Source: Phoronis australis (taxonomy: Eukaryota; Phoronida; Phoronidae). From it: DNA of 53,137 nt. A program made the position numbers and the translations under genes. This document shows, piece by piece, positions 1 through 12,355 of this stretch; within the stretch, counting starts at the first letter, position 1; every line of letters begins with the position of its first letter. The stretch is taken from contig NMRA01000018.1 in NCBI GenBank assembly GCA_002633005.1, positions 1,713,290 to 1,766,426 on the forward strand, written 5' to 3'. Below the pieces are notes generated by a model that was not told the origin of the DNA, did not search any database, and worked only from the letters and a program-made list of their open reading frames with translations.

Positions 1-462
1 CTGCCAAGAGCAGAACTTGAACGAAGCAGGTGCCTCCCCCTGCAGGCCTGAGTCGTCATTACCGACAAGCCTGACTTCGACAAAAGTGAGAGCCCTGAAA
101 TTTCTGACAGGGATCAGTAAAAAGTATGTATGTGCTTTCAAAAATGTTAAAGGTTATTTAGGATCTGGCAATATATCTAGAAAACTACCCACTACTCAGT
201 AATTGGGTCGCATGACCATGTCTGTTGTTGAGTAAAATTTTACTAAAAGAAAGGTACATTGTTAACAACACAGTGACATTAATAGTTTGATCAAATTTTA
301 TTTGAGGAAAATGTTCAAGGTGGTATCTAAGACGTTGCAATTTTCTAAAATATTAAACTTTTTTCGTGAAAATCATAGTGTTATTTTTTGATAGCTTCTC
401 ATGCTAAATTGGAACATTTTAAAAACAATTCCTTGCTGCATGAAACTTCTTGACGCATCTGG

Positions 463-949
463 CAAGGCTTGGAATTTTCCGCGGAAACGCGGATTTCCAC
501 TTTTTTCAAATGTTCTGTCAGGGCATTTTATTATATTTTCGCGTAAAAAAATTGGATTTGATATAAAATTTCCGCGGCAAATTCCTTTCTTACCGTGGCG
601 TTGCCGACGACGTTCACCTCGAAAAGCGGAAGTTGCTCTTAATGTTTCGGAGGAGCGTAAGTTGTCAACATTGCCGGGGCATCTGGGATAGCGTGGTGGG
701 ATTTTCAATGGCGTCTCGTGTGATTGTAAACCGCAGTGACAAATACTACGGCTCTGCAGCCAAAAATGTGTTGGGGTGGGAGTGGACGGTCGAGCGAAAA
801 AGACGCAGACGCATGGTGGTAACGTTTTTTTTAGTCCTCCCGATTTTTGTCTGCGGAAGGCCTCACATCGACTATTCAAGGCTGGGTAGCGGGCATGTTT
901 TGGGCCGTAAAAGTTTCGCGTTTTTTGTCATTGGTCATTCCAAGCCCTG
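463..949. mobile_element. hAT-like non-autonomous element (CAGGGCTTGGAA family, long form)
   Basis: The left end reads CAAGGCTTGGAATTTTCC. The right end, read inward, is CAGGGCTTGGAATGACC. Both ends match the ends of shorter elements at 43794, 48570 and 52134, in the opposite orientation to the 48570 copy. ATCTG stands next to each end as a weak target duplication. Termini beginning CAGGG are typical of the hAT superfamily. The interior is CpG-rich and holds open frames, one starting with ATG at 709, that I regard as element sequence and not as a host exon. Confidence 0.6.
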
Positions 950-1229
950 ATCTGAAAGTTTCATCCGAATCCGAGCAGTCATTTCTGTGATATGATGCTC
1001 CAAAGTTTGCCAAATTAGAGCATTTTTAGGATCCTACATATACACCTTAAGTAAATGCAAAATAAACAGTTATATGTGTCTCATTTCTGCTACCAAGTTT
1101 TTGCCACTGAATTGGATTAAATCTAATGATTTGTCACGTCTGTCCATTAAGTTTTTACATCAAATTTTCATGTTCTACTTTCATTGATTGTTTTTCTTGC
1201 GTTAGTAACCAGTTGCTCTTGTTCTACAG

Positions 1230-4200
1230 GTACAACTTCTATGCGGACGATTTTCTTGATGATCCTGATATTGGACCACGTGACCCCATGTTGTTTGATG
1301 GGCACCAGTTTACCTTTGGGAATGGCCTGGCTGATGTTAGTGTGTTCGTTGAGTGTGATCTCTCAGAGGTTACAAACCAGCCATTAGATGTCTTTGATTG
1401 TGCATTGACGGTTCTTCACAGGTATTAGGTTGTTTAGGAATCTTTATTTTGCTGTCATCGTTGATTTTGACACTATGACAAAACCATACATATTTGTTTT
1501 CGTATTATTTAACTGTTTCCATTTTTGGTTACTGAGGCAAGAATAGACAGTGCTATTTTGTGGAGTTTTAGAGTGGTTTTTAAATTTCAGAAAGTTGTGA
1601 GTTACGGTTGTTTTCCACTGAAGTTTATTTAAAGCTTAACTTCAACGGAATTTTGTTATTTTAGATGTATTGGTCTAACCAGATAGTCCTAGAGAAGCTT
1701 TAGTAAAATACGAAAACGCAAGTTCAATCACGTAAATGTAAGCCCGTCAAATGGCACGTGAAGCTGCCATTTCGTGCCATGTTGTGCCATGTTGTGTCAC
1801 CGCGAGATCCCAAATTTACAGATGCTACCGTTGATGACAGGCTTTAAGCTAGTGCTTGCTAACGGCATTTTTTCATTTTGCAGACAGTTTGATTCAGATG
1901 ATGAGGAAGATACAGAGCCAAAGGTTTTACTGAATTCCGTCTGTCATGAGTCGTTGCATTTTGAGCATTACAAGTCTGTACACAAACCTTATGGAATATT
2001 CTCTGGTTCTCTGGTTGCTAGTCTTGATCAGGGCTTGGCTTTGCGTGGCGATGAGCTGAGAAAGGTCGAAAGTATTTCTGCTGAGTCATGCTTTTCAGAA
2101 GCTCCCTTGAGGTGTTTATCATTGCTACCTGATCCAGTGTTGGGCTCACCCATAACAAAAGGGGACTCAGATATGGATATTTCGCCTGTGCATGAATCAC
2201 CCTCGCCATCCAGTACTATGCATCCACTGGTGGATAATTCTATCGTCGCGGATGTTCATGATGCAGAAAAAAGGAGCGAGAGCTCAGGTTACTGTGAGGA
2301 GTCTAGCTCATCGAAACATGCATCGCAGGAAAGTGACGTCGGTAGTTCTCAGAAATCCGTATCTTTACTCAGTGATGACGGCGGAAGCCTGCAATCTGCC
2401 AGCACTGTTGCCAGTTTGTCAAGCATACCATTTGGAGATAAGTGGAAAGAAAAATTGGAAAATGATTTAAAAACCTTCTGTGCAGAAAACCCATGTCAGA
2501 GCGTGGCTAACTCAGAATTTAGTAAGGATTGCCCCATGTTTAACCCTGTGAGTATGACAGCGACATCTTGTGTTAATGATACAGAACTACCTAGTCAGCC
2601 AGAAGGTGTCACTGTGTGTTCAATGTCAAGCAGTCGACCAGTGCCTGAGCAGCCATCTAAAACCTGTAGCGTGCTGGAAAAGTTCCACCAGAATACATGG
2701 CTGCCCAGTGCAAAGACTGCTGAGCTTGTGGTAAATTTCATTTTTTTTATTTTAATCTGCTACAGTTCATGTCAAAAATATTTAGACAAAATGACCCACA
2801 ATTCCCTGTCATGATGGATGAACGCAAGTAGAATTGTCCATTATGATTGCTCCAGTGTAATTCAATACAGTCAAAAATAGCTGTCATGTTACTTTATGTC
2901 CCATACAAATGTGGATGAGCCGTGTGTTCATTTACACGTTCACGGGTAGTAAACAAGGACTATGGGATATTTTTCTTCCAAAGCAGTGCCACCTTCAGCT
3001 ATATGTCTACCATATGAAGAGTAAACTTCAAATTACCATTACATGCTGCATGGTTAGCTAAGATACACTAGTCAGTAAACAATTCATTATCAGCTACCAG
3101 CCTTACATGGTAATTTGTTCATTCATTCTTGCTTGGTTGACTCATATCGACAAATCAATGGTCTTGGATCCGCATGCTTCAGTTTTTGCAATCTGTAAAA
3201 CTTTTGTCTAGACCTTCAATTAGATTTAAGAGATTCAGTCATTGACTGAATGTGCCACACCACAAGACAAGTGAGTCGAGTAAATCTAATCGCATGAAAC
3301 TTAAGACACATTCTTCCAAATACCGTTTTAAAGTTGCACTTCATCCTGTTTAGTAACTGGTCTATTACTCTTAAAGTTAAATCTGGCTTAAAAGTTTATT
3401 TGTCGGTTGTGCTTGATTTATGTTACCAAGAAGACCATCGTGAGAATCGTGTTGGATAATCGTATATTATTGGGGATGGTCAACCTTGAAATTCCAAATT
3501 GGCATGCTGAAAATTCCACTCGAAAATAGGTCAGTCATGTGACGAGTACATCATAGATCAACTGTTGTTTTTGGCATTTTGGTTAATAACTCAAAATATG
3601 TTTAAATTATCTGACATCTGTTTGGGGCAAAATTAGCTTTAAAATTAACAATTCTGTTTCTTTCCAAACTCATATTTATAAGAGGACAATGTGTTTTTAC
3701 AATATGTAGTGATTTCGATTTAATTTTGGAAAGAAAGAAAACTGAATGTGAGATATTTCAATTTGCGCTTATCCATAAAGCAAAACTGGTTTTCATTGTA
3801 CTAGTTGGCTTAGCTTCTCATTCTATATTATTCCCAGAAGCGCCCTACCCTGCACAAGGGGCCTCCAACCAAACAGAGTCGTCAGTATCATCCCTACAGG
3901 AGACCAGTTACGTCACTTCCTGATCCAAACAAATATGTTGTAGCAAGGTAAGTCTCATTGTCTGTTGTCCTAGCTTTGCCCGTGGTGCAGGGATATACTT
4001 AGCCACTCGCCCAGTCGCCAGTGCGAGTAACAATGGTGCCGGGTGAGTAGAAATTCTCCTTCCGGTTGCCCAGGTGGCGAGCGAATTTTCAGAGCGCAAA
4101 AGCACTCTTTATCGTTTCCCAGGTGAACATGAATAAAATTTCTCCTTGAGCTGTTTTTATCATGAAAACAAAGGTTCAATTTGGTCAGTGTGTTGATGCT

Positions 4201-7200
4201 CTGGCAGTAAAAAACATCGGCGCAGTGCGCTCCTGCAGATTCAATAGATGTCACCCCTTACGCGATTTGTCTAGACAAGAGATCACAGTGGTTGGTCGTG
4301 CACAAAGGAACTTGTGGACTAGTCCGAAACGAAGAAAAAGGGGGGAAGGTAGAAGACCGGTCCATGTGCTCACAGCAAGTGAAATTGGGAATCTAAAAAA
4401 CGGGCTGGGCGGTTAAAATCAAAAGTTTTGAAAAGTGTTGACTTTTTGCTTACTGCACGGAGGACTGAGTTTACCCTCACAGAGCTACACTGACGTCAGA
4501 CTTCAAGCATATCAGTTTAAAGATAGGTTGGGGGATTAAAGTAACGGACTTCTGACGACCTGTAGTGCACGATACAGTGGCGTCGTGATCCGGCGCGTGA
4601 TTGAGTTTTTACGTAGGCCTACCTCGGTGGCTGTCCATTTCTTAGAACTAAGGTATTCCTGCAGGTAGGCGTACGTTCAGTAGGACAAGTTTCTTGAGAG
4701 AAAAGACAGATCAAGCAAGATTCTGCTAGTTTGCAGTGTATTTCTAACGGAAGCACTTGATTTTGTAAAAGATTTGCTTCTTGCTGGACACTTAGGCAAT
4801 CAAACATGTGCTAATGATTGACAGGTCTTCTTACTAAATACTTTGAACTCTAGTTAGGTAACCAAACCCGTGCTAATGATTGACAGATTTTCTAAATGAA
4901 TACTTTGAACTAAGTTTGAACAATGTAACATTTTAAAAACATTGTATATTTCTTTTTTAGTTTAATCCAAAACCGCGCTTTTTCAAAGCACGTGCTCAAC
5001 AATCGGAGGGTATTACTATTATGCATAGGGGTGCTCGGTCGGCTGCCTAAATAATGAAGCAAACAAACATAATGTAAAAAGTCATCAGGCAAATCAGAAG
5101 TTCAAAGAATAAGTTTTTGACCACGTGGATGTGAACAGAATGTTTGACTTGTGCTTAATGACAAGTTGATTTCTTGCGCTGTTGCTTTTGGTTGGGCGCT
5201 TCCATTTTGGTGTCATGAGTGAGGAAGAGCGCAGTTTTTAATAAAACTACTTATGTGTCAGATTTTATCTGGTCAGTCTTTTACCCCCATCGGTGCCGTA
5301 GGTGTAGCCTGTATTACCACATTGCATGTAGCTTTGCGCCAAGGCAACATCTTGCGTTGTTGGGAATTCATCGATGTCAAAAGTTTCTTAGTAGGAATTC
5401 ATTTTCTAAAAACGATAGTAGTCCTAGTAGATGGTGACATGAGCACACGAAATGATGGTTTTTATTGACATTGGCAGCAAGTGACACAAATGGCTGGGCG
5501 AGTAGATTTTCTGGCTCACTCGCCCAGCTTGCGAGCGGGTTTTGAAATCTAGGTATATCCCTGTGGTGTTAGCAACTGCTTTTCTTTTTCAGTTAGTTTG
5601 TCTATTTCCATACCTTGTTAATGAGTTGTAAAATGGCATTAAGTGCTCTTAACATTTGGTATTATTACCATAAACTGGGAGGTAAGTGAAGACGTCTGAT
5701 TATACAATACTCAATTGTAAGTATTCATTAGACAAATATATGAGATGCTTTTTCCGAGACTAACAGACAGATTACCAATAGCTAGCGCCATCTATCGATT
5801 CAAGTGACCAACACTGCACTGATAATTTTACTCACATAAAAGAACTCTTGTAGACTACAGGCTGATAGTTTGCTGTTTATGACTCTTTGTGGAAAGTCTA
5901 CTGTGTTGGGCAGTTTTCCTAATTCAAACTATTTAATTGGCAGTAGTTCACAAATGTATCCAATTCATTTAGAAATTATGTAAAGTTTTGTTTTGAATAT
6001 CGCACGGAAGTGTAAAAATCGCCCTTGTTCTAATGTCTGGGTTACAGTAGGCTGTTGTATATGTCAATACTGTCCTTGCGCTACAGAGATCTGAATGACC
6101 TGATGCAGAACATGACATCATGTGTGTACGCTAGTGTAGTGAAGAATCCCCATATTGCGCATCAGCTGCTGAAAATAACGAAGCATCCTGGGACTGGACG
6201 GTTCAGTGGCTACACATTCTCTAGGACTCCTCTTAAGGACAATAGGTTTGTTGTGTTGTTAGTTATACTTTGAGCATGTGCACTTGACATTACTTTTTTG
6301 TTCTACCATATTGGCTTGATTAAGTACTTGGGTGGTTTACTTGTTAATGATCTTTAGACCCCAATGGTTATACACAACCCGACGCTTTTACCAGGCAATT
6401 GTACTTGGTTAAATGACTATAAAATTTTGGTAACGTTGTTGTTATTTTGAAATTTGAATAATATCAGAAATTTAGCATTTACGCGTACAAGGCTTGTGTT
6501 GCATTTGTCTTTCGATGTCATCTTACGACCGCTGTCTTGTTCCATCAATGAATATGTCCTATATATGTCAATGTCCTCTTCAGGCCCATGTGTGCTGATG
6601 AACTAGAGGACCATCCTGTCTCAGTTGACCAGATTCCTAACTTTGAGGAGCGAAGGCAACGGGCCATGCTCATTGACGAGTCTAAATTACCTACAGCTGA
6701 TCTGGACACGTCGGAGCAGTTGGAAAGATCATTGTATGAGAAATCTTCACAACCGTCAGAAGAAAAAGAGGTGAATGGTTCGATAAGAATAAGTTTTTTT
6801 CATAATTCGTGATGATGTTAACATTTCATGCACGATGAACTGTTTGTAGTTGACGACTCGGATGTTCCACTCTCATATAAGGGACATTTCCCCGAGTGAA
6901 TTACCCGCGCTTTTCTGACCTAAAATGGGGTCATGTACCCGGGGTAGCTGTAGATCTTGGTCTCCCTTCATGGTGGGCTGTCTGTTCCTGGTATATAGGA
7001 CTTCTTTAACCTTTTGAGATATCCAATGTTCCACTCTGCCGGGAACTTGGGCATTGTCCCTGTCTACAGTGTGGCCAGTATCGATGGTGTGTCCACCAAT
7101 GCCAGTGGGTTTGTCCAACTTGGAGTGTTCCTTAATTTTAGTCAACAGAGAGCGTTTAGTTTCTCCTGTGTAGGTGTGGGAAGGTTCGTCTTTGCAAGAG

Positions 7201-8283
7201 AGCTGGTATATCACGCATCACTTCTTGTCGTTGGCAGTGGGATCCTTCGGGTGAACCAGTTTCTCCCAGATGGTGTTAATGAGCTTATAGTACCCCATGG
7301 GATCTATATGTGGGTGCAAGCTGTTACGCTACAAACAGTTCGTAGTAAGTGAAATTTTTACCTGATCAAGTGAATGGTTGTCATATATTTGCAAACGCAA
7401 TGATAACAATGTTGGGTGGTTATTAATCAAATACTTAGGTGTCGCTACCCCAGTGTACTTGGGTGCGGCTACCCTAGGGTGCCTGGGTGCGGCTACCCTA
7501 GGGTGCCTGAGTGCGGCTATCCTAGGGTGCCTGAGTGCGGCTACCCTAGGGTGCCTGGGTGCGGCTACCCTAGGGTGCCTGGGTGCGGCTACCCTAGGGT
7601 GCTTGGGTGCGGCTACCCTAGGGTGCCTGGGTGCGGCTACCCTAGTGTACTTGCAGCTATTCTGTCATCAATATAACTGAGCACTTCCTGTGAGAAAGTA
7701 GTGTTTTCATGGCAAACTGAAAAGAACCTGCGCTGCTCATGCAGAGAACAAAGCCTCTACTGTTACTGCACTAATGGTGCATGGCTTCCTGTGTCTCATC
7801 CCATTTTCATTCCTAATTCTGTTTTCCAATCAAATTTCTTGAATTATATCCGCAGCATTTGGAAACCTGTTTTCAGAAAGTTGTAAAAATATTAGATAGG
7901 CCACAACCTACTTGTTTTCAAAATGTTTTGTTACAGAAATGTAACATGTGTGGACAGAATTTAGATAGAAATTTACAAGACATCAATGCGTCGAATTCTG
8001 TAGTCTCAGTGGGTGAATAGGCTTAGTTCTGGTTTACAGCCTGGTGCAAAATAGATTCTTGTCAAGGAAATGCCAGGTATTTGGCTACACTTTCATGCAT
8101 TGAAACTTTGGCAAACTTTGCTGTTATGCTGTTGAAAAGTCCTGTGTCTTCATGGTGGTGATTCAACTCTAATTGTAGGAGTGTAAGGTAGACATCAATA
8201 TGGTCACCATGACGACATCTGATACAGGGTGTGTCAACAACACCAACTCATTCAGTGACGCTGACAGTCTGTTAAGATGCTGA
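1230..8283 (+). CDS. Unrecognised Ser/Asp/Glu-rich protein, seven 3' coding exons, 5' end unresolved
   Basis: Seven exons join with consistent phases and GT-AG borders: 1230-1421, 1884-2730, 3838-3947, 6087-6245, 6584-6770, 7937-8008 and 8179-8283 (TGA at 8281). They encode about 556 residues. I do not recognise the family. Exon 1 has an acidic start (YNFYADDFLDDPDIGPRD). The 282-codon second exon is Ser- and acid-rich and looks disordered, starting with FDSDDEEDTEP. The third is basic (KRPTLHKGPPTKQSRQYHPY). The fourth and fifth look like a folded or helical region (NPHIAHQLLKITKHPGTG; IPNFEERRQRAMLIDESKL). The last two carry scattered cysteines, including CNMCGQNL, a possible half zinc knuckle. 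Composition suggests a nuclear or regulatory protein, but that is inference. The first listed exon needs two bases from an upstream exon that I could not find, so the N-terminus is missing. The last two exons rest on splice signals and phase only and are less sure than the first five. Confidence 0.72.
3988..5563. mobile_element. hAT-like non-autonomous element, about 1.6 kb, in intron 3 of the first gene
   Basis: Terminal inverted repeats are CAGGGATATACTTAG on the left and, read inward, CAGGGATATACCTAG on the right, matching at 14 of 15 positions. TGGTG borders both ends. Near both termini are short motifs around CTCGCCCAG in inverted arrangement (about 4004-4085 and 5488-5535). I see no transposase reading frame, so it would depend on a partner for movement. 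It lies wholly within the intron 3948-6086. Confidence 0.6.
6873..7300 (-). mobile_element. Relic of a Penelope-like retroelement: GIY-YIG endonuclease region
   Basis: The minus-strand frame at 6873-7214 encodes a GIY-YIG-type segment: YQLSCKDEPSHTYTGETKRS followed by LLTKIKEHSK, then GHTIDTGHTVDRDN and VEHWISQKVKEVLY. This order (short strand, TGETKRSL, KEHSK, GGH, W-x-KVKE) is the usual C-terminal endonuclease layout of Penelope-like elements. Upstream the frame continues as KLINTIWEKLVHPKDPT but meets a TGA before the Cys of the GIY-YIG region, so the copy is dead. No reverse transcriptase domain is seen. It sits antisense in the intron 6771-7936. Confidence 0.72.
7438..7657. repeat. 24-bp minisatellite, about nine copies
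   Basis: The unit GTGCCTGGGTGCGGCTACCC plus TAGG repeats about nine times with few substitutions; the outer units are more diverged. The unit is 24 bp, so reading frames stay open through it in two frames (LGCLGAAT- and PRVPGCGY-type peptides). These are artefacts of the repeat length, as the array lies in the intron 6771-7936. Confidence 0.93.
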
Positions 8284-8365
8284 AGGACGTGCCAGCTTCC
8301 TGGACATATTTCTCATTATTTGGTTTGCTGTTTGAACTTGAAAATTACTATTAATTGTAGAACTT

Positions 8366-8588
8366 GGTCCTGTTCCAAGAAACTTACTTATTAAGTTTTT
8401 TTGGTTTATGTGTCTAAATTTCCAAACTTTGAAACTTCTGCATCTGGTAAGATAGTCAAAATTAATACAAAACTTTAGTCAAAATCTTAAGTCAAAAAAC
8501 TTAACATCTCGTTCTTGAAACGGACTTGAGACAAATGACTGAAATTAAAGATTTGTCATAGTTAAGTCAATTTTCTTGGAACAGGTCC
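8366..8588. mobile_element. MITE-like inverted-repeat element just downstream of the first gene
   Basis: The left end GGTCCTGTTCCAAGAAACTT pairs with the right end, which reads inward GGGACCTGTTCCAAGAAAAT. Inside are several copies of an AACTTAAGTC-like motif near the ends. Length is about 223 bp and there is no coding capacity. It begins about 80 bp after the predicted stop codon, so it may be carried in the 3' UTR. Confidence 0.6.
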
Positions 8589-11500
8589 CATGTTTACATC
8601 TTTCTGAAAGACTACCTGTAAGATCAGGTAATTGGCAATTTTATCCTAGAAGAAACTTTGTTTCCAGAACAACTTGCAAAATTGCACCTGGCGGAAATTT
8701 TGAGAACAGTGTGGTGGCAACATACATCCATGAAACATATTTCTGTTCAAGATCCCATTTACTGCGTTTATATGGATTGGCAACTTATATCTAAGAGAAA
8801 TTGATCTGGAACAGAATGTACCATTGTTTCATTTCATTAATCTGTTGTGCAGTGTCAAGTCGCGTATAGCATAACTAGTGTTCAGTTTCAGTGTAATGTT
8901 ATTGGGCTATTTATCGTCGTAGTTGGGACCAGATAGCTTTTGTCTCCACTTACTGTTGGCAATATTTTTAGTTTTATTTCATGCAGACAAAGATTTTCAG
9001 AAAGGCTGATGTCAGTATTTTGCATTTCTGTACACCGCAGACATAACTTAACCCTAGTCACTGCATATATATTTTGAACTTTGCTGTTGAATCTTGGTCT
9101 TTGCTTTTAGATTTTTCATCGATTTTATTTATCATATGATACTTTTGTGTTCTGTAGATAAGTGTTTGTATTTTGTAATTATCTAGATGGCCTCAGGAGT
9201 TACGGCGTAGAAATATATTACAGTTTAGTGTTGCAATCTCAACTCTCGACTTTGGATAAAGTTATGAATATGTTTTGAAAACTAATTTGATCAATTAACA
9301 GTTGCAAGTTTTTCACTAACATTACGATAAGTTGTGAAGGTCAGTTTTTATTGCTGAAAATACACTGTAAGAGCTTCCTGCTAGGTCTCTGTCGTCACTT
9401 GTGGTTTCCATATTAGTGAAAATGATTACTTTTTCCTGTGTGGTTATTATTCTTATTCTTATTAATATATTTTCTTACCTTGTTGTTTTGTACTGATGTC
9501 GTCTGCGACTTTTATTTCATAAAGGCTGTTCAGAAATGAAACTAATAGTGAACCTGGCATTTTGTGGAGATGTGATTGGAAAGTTGTGTTCAAAATTGTG
9601 TCTTAGAAATTTGTCTGTGTTGTATGTAGATAAGTAGAAGCTGGTAATTGGGTTGAGATTGTTTCGTTCATTTTATACACTTTATTTTCTCCTCATTATA
9701 GAAATATGTCAATTTTACCTGTACAGATTGTAGTAACTTGAACACTGTTAGTAATACAGATTTATAGCATGAACTACTTATAATTCAAATCAATGAAGTC
9801 AAAACTTATTCGCAAATGTTACAATGTATGACCGTTAAAAGGATACCAAAGTCTGTTTTGTTGATTTCAACCAATTGTCGTTCTGTCATCATTGGCGTCA
9901 ACCTTCCAAGTTAAGACAGGAATCAGCTTAAAACTCATACTCCCTATGTCACAGATTGGACATTTTTTAGCCAATGGTGGGAGGTATTTTTCCACAGTTT
10001 CCATGCAGTTTACTAAAAGCCTTTAGCAGACTTTGAAAGGAGTTTTCAAATTTTCTGGAAACGTCTGAGGGTTGTCGATGGTTACAGAGCATTATTTTGT
10101 TATAGAGAACTGGATGGGGAAAGTCATTTTCGGTATCTGTTCGTTAATAGGGCAAAACCAGGCTTGGTATCCTTTTAAAGCAACTAAACCCAACCTCCCT
10201 CCATAAAGACAATGTTTGGTTTAGAGCACTTTCTGCACTGAAGTGTTGCGTGTGATGTGTAGAGTCAGTACTTCCATAACCCAGACGTCATTCCTCATCA
10301 GAGCTAGGGACAAGTTGAAACCAATTTTATATGGGAAAGTGCTCTGAATCAAAACTTACTTTTGGACATCCAAAGGTGTGTTTGTAGCCGTCTTAACACC
10401 CTTGCGTATCAAAAACCCTCTTATCTCTACATAGATACATTCATACTTCTTTAAGATAAGTTTTCTTGAACAGGATGCTTCATTTATTTTCTATTAACTT
10501 AAGATTGTAAAAACAAATGGAATATGGTTTTCAACAAAACTTGTCTCCATGTATATTTGCTGCCTAGATACTCTGATTATAGGTCTTAAAGACGTGATTT
10601 TGAACAATCCATTTACACTTAAATTAAAGTGGTATAATCACCTACAGGGTACCTCCAATTTGTGAACAATTTTTCCACTGAATAACAGAGATCAAAATCA
10701 GGGACCCCTGTATTTAACTGTTGCCCTAAAAGCAGATATAAGCCACCTCAGATCACGAATTTATTTAGACCTGTTTTAGTTATGAAATTGGTCTCAAATT
10801 GTTCCTTAGGTAAGCTGGAGATGATTTCAGGACTTGGAAAAAACTGGAACTGTTTCGTTGCGTGAGGTCAAGCTTTATAAGTTGGGTTGACATTTTATCG
10901 GTGGACCATAGAGTCTAGGAATAACAGAATGCTATTTTGTGGGCACAGAAATTGCTTTTCACCTGAGTGAGGAACGTTTAGATCAATTTTATAGATGCAC
11001 AACCAGCCCTTCCCCTTCTCCCATTTGGCGAAGTACACAAAAAGGTCCGCCTGAGAGAAACATAACCTCCGAAAAAAAGTAAAAAGCGAGACATGAGTCC
11101 ACTAAAAAGGCATGAGCTATCAAAATTCGGCGAATGCACGATTCATAGCTCTTGAAGTAACCCGTGAATCTTAGTAAAAGGTTCACATTCTCAAAGATTC
11201 CAGCCCCCATTTTTTTAGGCTGGGTGCGCGCATGGGTTGCTTGTATAAAGGATTCACTGTTTGAACGAACGCATGTTTACAGGCTTGATCTAATTGATAA
11301 CCTTTCCAATTGGCGGCAGTAAAAAAAGGAAATTTGCTGCTGAAACACTCCGATTTCATACTTCTTTAGATGCAATTAGTGGTCAGTAAAAAGATTGCAG
11401 TTTATATTCTGTTTGTGTGCACACCCGACTGGCAACATTGGATCAGTCTGAGTTATCATCGCTCGAACGTCTGTCTTCCTGAACGAACATCGAACGCTCT

Positions 11501-12355
11501 TTGGTCGGCTCTTTGTATAGAAACAGCGGGGGCTGGGGTTCCGTCTCTGACTTGGGTCTGTCTTGGTGATGCTTCAGGTTCAAGGGGAATTCTATAAATG
11601 TGCTCTGCCTTGGTGGAAAAGAGAATCCGGGTCCTAGATCCTGGTACGAGCCTGTATTGTATTTGTCACTTATGGAAGTTCCGTCACCTGTTGGAAATTT
11701 TGAAGACGTGCGTGTTACTGTTTTTCTCCATTAAGAAGTTGTTTAATCAATAATATGCGGACCAATCGTATTGCCGCGCCTTTAGGCCCACGGGTGTATA
11801 TCCGAAATATTGCCTATTTCGCACCCATTTTTACCCAAGTGCTTCACTTATTGGGGCGTGCGCCTAAGTTTCCCATATAAGTGCAATTCCTTCACAGACA
11901 CCCGTGCCTTGGGCCTAATAACACGGAAAAACTGTACGCGAACAACGCTGAAAAAATCTATCATCTCAGTTTCTAAAAAACGAAACCATTCTATCGTGAA
12001 GTAACCTCAGCATTCGTTAGGCATTTCATTCGATGACATTTGGTGTATACCGTCGAGGGAGAAAAAGGATTTGTACATCATTGTGTGGGCGGATACCGGT
12101 GTCCTGGGGTGAACATTGTCATTTGTGCTCCATCAATTCATGGTGTCTGGTCAGCGCTTCTGGGAATTCTTAAAACGTCACAAAAATCCAGTTTTGATTT
12201 AGACCACTTTCTACTATAACTGTTTCTCAGTCAAAATGGGAGTTATTTCGGTTACTAGTTTGGAAAAAAACAAAGAGTTTCATCGTTATTGCCTGAGTTC
12301 TCACGGCGTGTCTATTTATTCCCCGAGCTAACTGTCACCCTAAATCACTTCTCAT
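8589..12355. other. Intergenic stretch without a recognised gene
   Basis: This AT-rich interval separates the + strand first gene from the - strand CUB gene, which are tail-to-tail. Apart from the inverted-repeat element at 9835-10178, I see only short open frames without codon bias, splice context or recognisable domains. It probably includes the 3' UTRs of both flanking genes. Confidence 0.5.
9835..10178. mobile_element. MITE with TTAA-flanked inverted repeats
   Basis: The left end TTAAAAGGATACCAAAGTCT pairs with the right end, which reads inward TTAAAAGGATACCAAGCCTG. The element is 344 bp and noncoding. TTAA at both outer edges could be a piggyBac-type target duplication or just part of the terminal repeat. 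A diverged copy lies at 36988-37330, sharing the internal stretch around GAGGGTTACAGAGTATTATT. Confidence 0.68.

Noticed and set aside
46-85. Possible small exon at the left edge (PESSLPTSLTSTK) with good acceptor and donor
   Set aside because: Its phase does not fit the exon at 1230 and nothing else supports it.
709-816. Possible first exon of the first gene (ATG at 709, frame beginning MASRVIVNRSDKYYG)
   Set aside because: It lies inside the hAT-like element 463-949, and its only donors leave phase 0, while the exon at 1230 needs two carried bases.
373-879. 168-residue minus-strand open frame
   Set aside because: Low-complexity composition, no splice context, and located within a transposon-like element.
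7378-7680. Two overlapping 86-100 residue frames with LGCLGAAT and RVPGCGYP repeats
   Set aside because: They are translations of the 24-bp intronic minisatellite, which keeps all frames open because its length is a multiple of three.
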